In this document: positions 24,301-35,100 of the stretch, piece by piece
How positions within the stretch are numbered: the first letter of the stretch is position 1
Layout of the letters: each line of letters opens with the position of its first letter
Origin: Owenia fusiformis
Lineage: Eukaryota; Annelida; Polychaeta; Sabellida; Oweniidae
Assembly (NCBI GenBank): GCA_903813345.2
Contig: CAIIXF020000003.1
Span: forward strand, 12,168,931 to 12,232,930
Length of the DNA: 64,000 bases
Direction of reading: 5' to 3'
The notes under the pieces: generated by a model
The model's input: only the letters and a program-made list of their open reading frames with translations
Databases searched by the model: none
Told to the model about the DNA's origin: nothing
Translations under genes and position numbers: made by a program

Positions 24301-25174
24301 TGGATCAGCAGCAATAGTCTACGTGGAAGGTCTTGCAGCTGACCCGGTTTGTTTAAATAAACCCATCTCAGCAAAAGGCAACAACTTTATAGCTGAAATT
24401 TATGCTTTACTGTTAGGTCTAGACTTCATACAGGAAATAAACACCAGCCAAAATATATGGCTATTCTGTGATTGCCAACCTGCAATAACCTCTGCTTTTA
24501 TCTCTGAACACCCTGAAGGTCATGTTGAACTGATAAAAAAGATTCGGCAATTGTGTGTTAAGATCAAAGATCAAAACAAATGTATAAACTGTCACTGGGT
24601 CCCAGGTCATGTAAATATCCATGGCAATGAATTAGCAGATAAACACGCAAAAAAAGCAGCTAGTTTGGCAGAACAACTTGAGTTTAATACAACCTCTGTT
24701 ACAAAAAGTGAGGCTTATAATGTAGTTCACAAATCCATTAAATACAAATGGCAAAGGCAATACTCCAACTCTAAAAAAGTTCGGGCCATACAACAGGTTA
24801 TCACAAAGATTGGATCCAACAACCCCCCAGAATCTTCCAATCGCAAGATATCCTGTATTGTCAACCAACTAATTAGTGGACATACCCAACTCAATAGCCA
24901 CCAAGCCAAAATCAACCCAAACATTACATCAAATCTCTGTGAGTACTGCAATAAACCAGAAACTGTCGACCACTATATTAATACATGTGGTCTCTTTGAG
25001 CTGGAAAGACAAGAGCTCTACTCGAAAGTTGACAATATACTCCTAGGAGAAAATACAAATCCACTACTGGATCTACAGACTCTAAGTGGTCGTAACATAA
25101 ACCTGTCACAATCAACAAACAGGACAATATTTCATGCCTTTTGCAATTACATTAGGCAAACCAGGAGATTTTAA
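21331..25174 (+). pseudogene. LINE ORF2: endonuclease, reverse transcriptase, RNase H (one frameshift)
   Basis: The likely start is ATG 21331 (MKINQANVRSI). The endonuclease has FTGDFNAKHMMWG and NTDHK. The reverse transcriptase has YRPITLESVIGKIYERV, VDYSSCFERIW, GIPQGAVISPTLCNLY and the catalytic YADDA. The first frame stops at 23446-23448. Coding resumes one frame over and runs to 25174. The break is an A7 run at 23432-23438, and removing one A would rejoin the frames. RNase H retains all acidic positions: FTDGS, AEIYAL, FCDCQ and NELAD, with WVPGH. A CCHC-type motif (CEYCNKPETVDHYINTC) is near the end. Apart from the frameshift it looks young. The break could also be a sequencing error. 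Confidence 0.92.
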
Positions 25175-25336
25175 ATGAGCACATATAAAAACTGTATATA
25201 ATAGTATAAGGAATTTTAGACTTTTGATAAAGAACAAGTGAATAAGTATCAAGAGCAAGCACAAGGGAATAACCAGTAACACGTGACCAATAAGCGGCAT
25301 TATAACGCTATAAAGGATACAAACAAACAAACAAAC

Positions 25337-25676
25337 TCTATGCTCAGTAAACAAAGTCGTTATTTTGTTACCAGTTAACCCAAAAGAGTAAGTATTAAAT
25401 CACAAATGTTGAAATTCACCAATCATCGCACAGGGCACCCCGCTTTCCAATATAAGATCGACATGACAGACTGAGTTTGTTTTGAATTTTTTCAAATTTT
25501 GTTTGATAGGCGGCTATCAGACGATACGCCATTTTGCACGTCAATTGACGTGAATCACAAACTTAATGTCCATTGTAATTCATAACTTATCGTAAAATGA
25601 AAGCTTTGAATATGTTATAGCCTGTAAGAATGTATCTATTTTCCATGCCCTATGCAACTAGAATTTGTGCACATAC
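25337..25676. other. Rest of the inferred POLR2C 5'UTR intron
   Basis: Sequence between the LINE tail and the inferred donor at 25676. Nothing else was seen. Confidence 0.5.
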
Positions 25677-25770
25677 CTCATATCGATCGATAATGGCAAA
25701 AGGAAATCCTCTAATTCTTCTTCTTCTCCTTCGTCTCCGCAATATTTATTAAACCGGAAGTTTGTTCTCT
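25677..25770 (-). other. POLR2C: Inferred POLR2C 5' untranslated exon
   Basis: On the minus strand, purine-rich sequence ending CGATCGATATGAG is followed by a good donor GTATGT (25676-25671). A matching acceptor CCTTAG lies at 20616-20614, two bases before the POLR2C ATG, so a 5.06-kb 5'UTR intron is plausible. The start of the exon is approximate. A transcript is needed; the exon might belong to nothing. Confidence 0.5.
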
Positions 25771-26083
25771 AACGTCCGCGCAATGTTTTTTCACTTTTAT
25801 TTCAGATTACGCTTTGGATTCAACTTTTAATGCTTTTTAATAATCGTCAAGTGATTTCTATAAGAAACATTTTCATAAAAAGACTCACACTATCATAGGT
25901 TCTATCGATTCGAGTAGCAAGAAAAATTAGTTTCAATTTCACCCGCTAGGTGTCACGACGTCCACTTGGAAAGAATTTGAAAAATCTATGAGTGGGACTC
26001 CTTGTATAGAATTGTAGATTATAAACGATTTGCCAGTTCTACTGGTTGATAAATATTGCCATATGCATATATTTTTATAAAAT
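25754..26083. promoter_or_regulatory. Probable bidirectional POLR2C/ANKS6 promoter
   Basis: About 330 bp separate the inferred POLR2C leader exon (minus) from the first ANKS6 ATG (plus). CCGGAAGT at 25754-25761 matches the ETS/GABP site common in TATA-less housekeeping promoters. Nearby CpG-bearing sequence (AACGTCCGCG) is unusual for this AT-rich window. No TATA box is evident. The call rests on geometry and one motif. Confidence 0.5.
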
Positions 26084-26136
26084 ATGGATAAGGAAGAAGA
26101 TGTTAGACCAAACTTTGCCCCGATAGCTCAGAAAAG
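26084..26136 (+). CDS. ANKS6: ANKS6 putative exon 1
   Basis: ATG followed by 17 codons ([17 protein letters not shown]) and two bases, donor GTAAAA. Splicing to the acceptor TTGGCAG at 27021-27027 keeps frame and adds S-V-N before MDVTKQF. No family support for the peptide, so the real start may be 27035 with this as leader. Confidence 0.5.
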
Positions 26137-29100
26137 GTAAAATTTATCAATTTTTCTCTCCACAGCCCTTATACCCGCTTTAGTATATATACAATCTAAG
26201 TAATATTTCTTTTATAGTACGTATACTTTGGTAAACATTAATATCTATATTAAATCCCAGGAGAGTGTTTCATTCCAAAATTGTGGAGAAAACGCCGTTT
26301 CATAAGGTTATAAAATTTGACAAGACATACATGCATGTATCAAGTTACCATGATGTAATATTTCCTATTACGCCCTAGATTATGAGATAACACAAGGTAA
26401 TAACTTACTGATTATTATTAAGATTTAAATAGCTCTCGTTGGCATATATTTCTACAAGTAGAACTAAATGTACGGCCTTCTTTATTATTCTGATCTTTAT
26501 TTCATATCAGCCATGAGTTGCATTTTTTGGATTGATTGAAACAGATTTACCTCAATAATGTGCAACAGATAATTAATTAGTAATAAAAAAACAATATTTG
26601 TGAAATGCATAATTTGTGCGCCATTTTTGCACCAATTATTCATATGGTTATAAAATTTGACAAGACACACATGCTGTTATCGTATGGCGCAGTAGGTAGC
26701 GCGTCAGACTCTTCTAATCTTATTGTTTGTCCAATGGTGGGGGTTCGATTCCCGGCGCAGGCAATCTTTTTTAAATTAATCTAAAAAAATGGTATGTCGT
26801 TTTAGACTTATTGTGTTCTAGACATTTGGTTGTCCTGTTGATTTTCTCAATATGTTGGTAAAACTGTGCTCATAATTTGGTCTAATGTCGTATATGAGCA
26901 GTTAACTTATACTAGGACATTGCTGGTTGTCCGGGAGAAAAATCCGGACGATCTGATCTCTTTAATGCGTTTTAATTGTTTTAATTGTTATGATTCCAGA
27001 GGCATCATAATTATAACACATTGGCAGTGTCAACATGGATGTAACCAAGCAATTCCAGGTATCATGTGAACAGGGAGACCTCAACCAAGTGGAGCTCCTT
27101 CTAGAGCAGGTACTTTTTCAGTTCTGTTCTGTTCTTATATAATGGGTGATTGTATTTTAGAGGTTTATATTTTCAAGAAGAAAACTGTTTTTCAGCTTTT
27201 GTTTCACAGCCTTCTCTTAAAATGAAAAAAAATGTGTATGAAATTTACAAAAATAGATATTAGTAAAAACTTTACAATGATTAAAACCCAAAATAATGAA
27301 GCGGACACATTTGCCTATAATTATTCACATTTTTTATTATAATGATAAGTCTGCCCTAAAGGGGGTGTTATGGCCATTGTTTTTTGCGATATAAAGATGG
27401 CAGCTTATTTCCAGATCAATGATAAAACTTAGCTCAGTTCTTAATCTGCCAAATTGAATAGCTGCCAATATTTGAAATTGAGTAGATCTGCCAAATTAAT
27501 TAGCATCAAATTAAGTAGCATTCTACTGGAGTAGGAAGGGGACTATCTAAAGACTTCAGGCTGAAATACAAATAATTATATACATGTATAACTTTTATTG
27601 ACGTATTGTATCATTACATGATTACATTAGTCACAAATACTCACTTAAACTACTATCTACTACTAAACAATACTAACTAAAACTACATCTTTATAAAAAT
27701 ACACATGATTAATATATTTACTGAAAGTATACAAGAGAGGCAAAATATTTTAAAGTGTGATGCACAAATTATAAAAATCCTTTTTCTTTTACAGGTTGAG
27801 GTTGACTGGGCTGATACAGAGGGCGTAACAGGACTTCATATTTCGGCAGCTAATGGGCATGAAAACATAGTACGATTATTAATAACTCGTGGGGCTGCTC
27901 TTGACAAATCAAATACATTTGGTTGGACCGCTCTCATGCAGGCCTCCCGGCATGGACACACAAATATTATTGCGCTATTACTCCAGCATCAGGCTGACAT
28001 ATATGCCAGGAATCGACTTGGAGCAAATGCCTTAACATTAGCTGCTCGTGGTGGGCATTTACAGACTGTAAAGTTTCTTGTTGAAGCTGGTTTGGACATA
28101 AGTAACTGTGGTGCTGCTACATGTGAAGTATCAGCGCTCATGGTAACAACTCAGAATGGCCACGATGCCGTTGTGCGATATCTACTCGATCGGGGGAGTG
28201 ACGTCAACTATAGAATGCCATCTATTGGTTTAAATGCACTAATGGTCGCAGCGCTGAATGGTCACATGACCACAGCTCAGATTCTAATAGAAGGTGGAGC
28301 AGACCCGAATCTCACAAATATCAATAACGCTACTGCCTTGGCAATTGCAACAAAGAGGGGAAAACGAGAAGTGAAAGGCTACTTGGACAGGAAGACAACG
28401 AATAAACCACAAACAGGTAAGTTATTTTAATGGAGTTAGTCCCTTAACATTTTCTGGGTGACCAGTTGTGTTAATAATTTCAGTTACAGTAAAACCTGTC
28501 TAATCCTAACACCCACGGGACCAGCCAAAAGCGTTCAAATTGGCAGGTGTTCAAATTTCGAGGATTTTGTTGGTCGGGGGGGGGGGGGGATTTTCATTGT
28601 TCAGTCCACTATATTGAACACTTAATACTAAGTCAGAAAACAATAAATGTTGTTGATGAGTTAATTCAACAATAGTCATATGCTATGTTTTATTTATATT
28701 TTGAACAATATCATTGTTTTAGTAAAAATAACTCTTGTGTTTTGGCAAAAACTTTGTAATACACTGTAATATGATAGTCTCGTATGAAATCTTATGCTTA
28801 TCAAATGACTTATCCCATATTATGGTAATATAGCACTGCTTTACTTTTGCTTGAAAAAGTCCTTCATTGTTGTTTGTTTTTTGGCACTTTTAGCATTAGC
28901 AATATTTGAGTAGATATCCTCTTCAAGTAAAAAGAATTTTTCATGAGTGTTCATTCGAGATGATGTATAATCCTTCAAAATATCAAGGGCATTCAGGATG
29001 TCAGATGTATGCCTTTTAGGAGACATTTTAGTGATAGGATATTACAAAGTTGAATTTTTTTTCTCTTTCTTGTGATATAATCTTGTCTGCAAATGTCGTC

Positions 29101-32100
29101 TGTGTTGTCCTTGTGATTATAAAACATTTGCTGATTGAACCTTAGCTATCATAACAGACCCATGGGATATAAAACAGTTAAGACCTGTTCATAATCCAAA
29201 TCAAAAACATCCAGTTAATTTACAATAAGGATAAACCAATTATCTCCCAGATTCTCACCTTTCTCTTAATCCAAATCAAAAACATTCAGTTCTTTTCTAA
29301 ATCTTGTCTGCAAATGTCGTCTATGTTGTCCTTGTGATTATAAAACATTTGCTGATTGAATCTTAGCCACATAACAGACCCATGGGATATAAAACAGTCA
29401 CGACCTGTTCATAATCCAAATCAAAAACATCCAGTTAATTTACAATAAGGATAAACCAATTAACTCCTGTATTCACACCTTTCCAAAACATCCTGTTGTT
29501 TTCGACAAATTAGGGATGTCACTGAGACTAAATAAGTTAGTTAGGATAATATTGGTTCTTTGATTACATTGTATATGTAAAGATAAATAACAACTATTAT
29601 ATAACATTGACTCAATATTTGGCTATAATTGAAATGTCCAGACATTTGATTTCTGATAAAAATGTTCAGATTAGACAGGTCACTTTTTCAAATCTGGTTG
29701 TTCACTGTTCAAATTAGGAGGTGTTCAGATTTCAAGGTTTTTTTAACATGGGAGTCAATGGGAGGAAAAAATGGGACCGAAAAAAAGTGTTCAAATTGGA
29801 AGGTGTTCGGATTAGCCAGGTGTTCAGATATACAGGTTTTACTGTAATCATTTGGTTTATTCGGGTAATATATATGTATCTTTGGATTTTGAGATCATTT
29901 TGATGCCTTGTTTTTTACACAGATCACCAATGTTGGAAGCTGAATATTGGTTTTCAACCACGGTTGGTATGATATTTCCCACAATACCTTTGAAATGTCA
30001 CATCAAATGACGATGTAAATTTAAACCCATATTCAATACGTCCAAATACAACAAGTCAGTTATTCTAAAAATGTTAAAAATATCACAAATACATTTTCAG
30101 ATTGTGAAGATAATAAGCCTGACATCATAGATGCTGCTAAAAGCGGGGATATTGAACGCATCCGTGCAATTCTCGAGATGGATCCAAGTCAGCGAGATGC
30201 CTGCTCACCAGCAGATGGCGCTACCCCACTTATGTTTGCTGCTATGACAGGACGAAAAGACATAGCTCAATTATTGGTGGAGCGAGGCTGCGATATAAAT
30301 AAACAGGATGTCGTAAGTGGGTGGACGGCACTTATGCAAGCGACGTATCATGGCAAAAAGAACATTGCAGTTTATTTAACTAACGTAGGAGTTGATGTCA
30401 ACATTCAGGCCAAGAATGGCTGTACGGCATTTGATATGGCATCTTTAATAGGTGAGATATATAGGTTTATTTACTGGGAGGGATTGAATATAGGTTTTAT
30501 TCCGAGGGACAATATGATATTGATCGAAGGGTAATATGATATTGACCGAGGGAGCGCAGGTGATATTGCCCAAGGTCAATATAACATTTTCCGAGGAATA
30601 AAACCCATATTCATTTTATCAATTAGTCAAGGTTGAAAATAACCGGGAAACCCAAATTAGGTTAATACGCTCCAATACGATTTTTTCCCCGGGGACAATA
30701 TGATTTTTTCATGTAATATGCTCCAATACGATTTTTTCCCTGGGACAATACGATTTTTTCATGTAATATGATTCAATACGATTTTTATTCCTTCATATTT
30801 CCCTGGGTAGTATTATGGAATAAAACCTCTAATTGAATGCCCTAAGAGGAGTAATACTAGTATCATATTTTAATGTGATATATGATATTCTGTATGCATG
30901 AAATTGCTACTTTTGAAAGTATAAAAACATATAATTATGAGTTAGGAAAAATGAGGGTAATTTATGTCAAGACCTATTAATAGCTTGAAAATTAGGAAGC
31001 TGCTTAAAACTCAACATTAATCATTTAACGTGTCCGCCCTTTTGGCTACATATAGCACAGAGTTTACACTTGCAGGTTAGACTAGTGCATTTTTAATATG
31101 GGTGTGAAGGGTCTCTCATTATTTTTTTTTCGTTTAGTACTGTACCGAGGTTATATAATCGGATACAACCTCCTTCCTTGGCGGCACACACAACAGAATA
31201 ACTAGTCTATTACTGTACCCCTGGTAAATTTCGACGCTATAAAATTTCGCGATTTTTCAAAATTGCAATTTCGCGGCTATTTAATTTCGCGGATTTGAGT
31301 TGATGACATTTTGTGGATTGCACATGTTAAATTTTTTCCTCCAGCTCTGTAAACTCCATATTGATTAATATATTTACATGCCTTTTTGGCTGTCTGGCTA
31401 TTTTAGCCCGTTCAGAATCCAAATAATGTTTGCATTTCCCACATTTAGGGCATTTATTTGAATATTCTTGAATGGCTTTTTCAACTTAAATTTGGAGAAT
31501 ATCATTGTCGTCAACAGTTCTTGCCTTTGTTGGCCTAATAAGCCAATTCAAAATGTTAGACATTTTAGGCCTTTTTTGAATTATCACCCAACAACACTGG
31601 ACGAAAAGTTTTACACCGAACGGAATTCCCGGGGATTTAAAAGACAAATTTCGCGACGATAAATGTTTACGATTTTTCTATATTCGCGAACAAAGTGAAA
31701 TTAAATCGCATGCGAACAATACCCAGAGTACAGTATATAGAAAATGGAGTGTCACTGGACAATTACTGGACAATATATATTTTATACATCCAGAACATAG
31801 GCCTCGAAGACAAAGGCACATCAACCACATTAGACATATATCTCCAATTTCCATTGGTAGATTGCATGACTGCACTTATTATTCTGTGTGATCTAATGTC
31901 AACGACCTCCTGGTTGTCGTTCCATTTAAGTAACTGAACTTACTATGCTGCATGATCCAAGGTCAAGTCGACACAACCTCTAGCAGTCTGGTTGTCATCC
32001 CATTTACATAATTGATGTCAGCATTATCAGTCCACTACTTATCCCACCAAATGAAGTTCAAGGAGGATATTCACCTTTCCATAAAGTCGAATCATGAATA

Positions 32101-35100
32101 TTATAATGAGCAGCTTAAAAATCTGTGACGACAATAATAGAAACCTTTCCCACGAAGAACAATTGCAATTGAGTTTATACATTTAAATCCTCGGTTAATT
32201 GCTGTCAATTGTACTGCTTCAAATGGGTAGATTATCAGAAAATTAATGTTGATTTTTCATCAAACTTCAACTTGACATATATTAACGGCTTCTATGCAAT
32301 ATAATAATGAAATTTCCGTTCAAAATTAGGAGAACATTGAAGAGATTCACTGCCGGTCAGTAACTAGTCATAGACGGTGACTGGATGTGAACAGCAGACA
32401 TTAACATTAGTTAACCATTATATGTCTCATAAAAATATATAGACAGATAATTTATTTAAGTAAGATTAATCGTCGATCGTCAAGATTATTTGATGAATGA
32501 CTTGTTTAATATTGAAAACATTTGCATTTATCAATTAAATCTTTAACTTCACTCGCCATCACTGCTAAATATGATTAGAAATTCCCATCGTATTTCTGCA
32601 AGTAATATGAGTAAATAAATAACAAAATATCCGAAATACTTGTTTTGTGTTCCAATTCAATTGAATTGCATGATTTGTGCGAATGGCAGTTATAGACTAC
32701 GGCCCACTCTGATAATTGTAACTCCTTCCTTACATGAAAGGTTACACATTCCAACCTATTTCAAACCATCTGTATGATGATACTAGACACTTTCTGGGTA
32801 GTTGGACTTTCTATAGGGGTGGCAGACGGCCCTCAGACCAATTTATACCCCTACCCCCAAAAAACCATGGGGGTACTTTAATACCACCCAGTAAAAAGAA
32901 TACTAATGCATGTCAGATATTCATTGTTTTATATTGGGAAGGGCATGTTATGGTTAGTAAGTGCCAGAAATTTCCAATCTCTAACTTATATGGTAACCAT
33001 AGAAACAGTATTTATATCTCGAAATATTGTCAATTTGACCCCCTCCCAAATGTGTCCCTTTGTTCTCAAAGTGAAATATTTGCAAATCTGTTTGGATTTT
33101 ATGGCTGCTACTTTGTCAAAAATTGTATCAATATGTATATTTTAACATTTGAAAACTGAAAAGTGTTCATAATGATCTTATAAATCAATAATATTTATCA
33201 AATATAGTCACACATAGCTGCTTTTAGGGAAAAGTGGGCGTGGCACTTTTTGGTACGTGTGTTCTTGTTGCAGCATTAAATGAAAAATACATATTATACT
33301 AACAACAATTGACATTTAATTAGCATCTACTTATGTTGTGTAACATTGTAATATGTTCATGATCATTATTAGACACTTTAAATATTTTATATAAGTGTTA
33401 TCCTGACCCTTCCCTTTATCCCTACACCCTTCAAGGTGGGCATTACCAATCGTGTCAACTTAACATTTCTGTTTGATTTATTTTTACCATAGACAAGGTA
33501 CAAAAGCTTTACCATGAGTACTGACCTTATTAGGTGCTAAACTGATGAATGGATAGGTAGATGGCAGCACTTGTGCTGGTTGGACTACACGCTAGCATCT
33601 ACCATAGACACATATTGATTTATCATATTTGTTATTTTGGATTAAAGTAAAACTGCTTTTGCATCAAACTTAATGAGATTCAGATTGTGTTTGAAACTTG
33701 ATGATCTTCAGATTTTGTGTGAACCTTAAATTCATGACAATCAAAAGAATTCAACATTTAGGAAGTCAACATTAAGATTTTTAACATCGTCTCAATGAGA
33801 ATTTAGCACGACCTTTTTCAGAAAGTTAAAGATCATAGAAAATTGAACATAATCAAAGTTCCTCAGTAGAACATTTAATCTCCTAAAATCACATTAAAAC
33901 TATATCAGCAATATTTCCAAGCTAAATAGTATAAAAACTTCTATCACATCATTTGAAACGTTTTCATTATTCGATAGTTCAACCCTATATGAATTATTGA
34001 TGATTTTAAAAGTGCAAGGAATCTAAATGAATCAGGGAAGCCAGTGATATGTATTTGCCTTATTAAATGTTGACTTAAACAATGAAATAGACTTAGATGC
34101 AAGTAGAAATAATCTTGCTTTACATCATTAAAAATTCAAAATTCAGTCAGATAAGTGATATCATATTTGAAATCTTCATGTAGAATTACATTTCTTCATG
34201 CAATCAGTTAACCTTTTAGTGAGTAGTTGTGACTAATGTAATCATGTACTTATATAATTTGTCAGTAAAAGTTATTTATCCTATACTTAGTGTTATAGGT
34301 AAATAAAATGCATGAATATAATTGATACCTTAGGTGAGTGGGGATATACATGTACTGCATATCCCACTTTATCCCATACTTGGTCGTGTTTCAGGTACAT
34401 AAAGCAGGTTTGTAAAAACTTATGTTTTCATCAGCGGGCAGATATAGCGCTACGTTCTGTTGCGAGCGGGCAGATATAGTATATCTGCCCACTCCGTCAT
34501 AATCGCCCTCGGGCAGATATATTATATTTGAATCGGGATAGTTCCAATATCCTGAACCTCATATAGGATAATCTCTATGTATCGCCAGGTTTATCACCCA
34601 CTCAGTAATCCCCTGCAGGAATTTCATTCTGTGCAATTTCTCATATTTTCGTATATTAGTATATGATAAATGATTTTGGGTACAAGGTATAACCCTTGGG
34701 AAATACAATATTCTACCCTCAACCCCTCGGGGAGGTATACTGTATTTCCCTCAGATATATTGTATTTCCCTGTATTAAACACTTCCCATTAATTAAACCT
34801 CATATATATAATGCACACCATTTTAAATATGAATCAAAGCTATGAATTAGTGATATCCATGTTTCTAACGAAAGCATGAATTTGAAAGAAACAAACATTC
34901 TACTCATATGGTATAAAGATATTACCAGTTGTGTCCATTTTAGATTTGATTGAAGAACTTCATTAGAGGCAATTTTGAAATTACAATATATTAAAAGAGG
35001 CTTAGATGGGAGAATCAATTAGCTGCATTGTTCAGTTTATGACAAAATTGATGTTTAGTGTTACTTTCATGAATACCCATCCTGTAAAATAGCATTTGGA

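Larger units (their letters stand above)
20650..25336 (+). mobile_element. I-group LINE (non-LTR retrotransposon), nearly complete
   Basis: A plus-strand element opposite to POLR2C, in its inferred 5'UTR intron. It carries the 3' part of ORF1 with zinc knuckles, then endonuclease, reverse transcriptase and RNase H. It ends in a short 3'UTR and an (ACAA)n-type tail at about 25318-25336. RNase H after the RT and CCHC knuckles in ORF1 place it in the I-type group rather than RTE or CR1. The 5' boundary (about 20650) is approximate, because ORF1 is broken before 20778. No target duplication was identified. Confidence 0.92.

Noticed and set aside
27705-27794. N-terminal extension of the ankyrin frame upstream of 27795
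   Set aside because: A clear polypyrimidine tract and CAG acceptor end at 27794, and the extension does not match the family.
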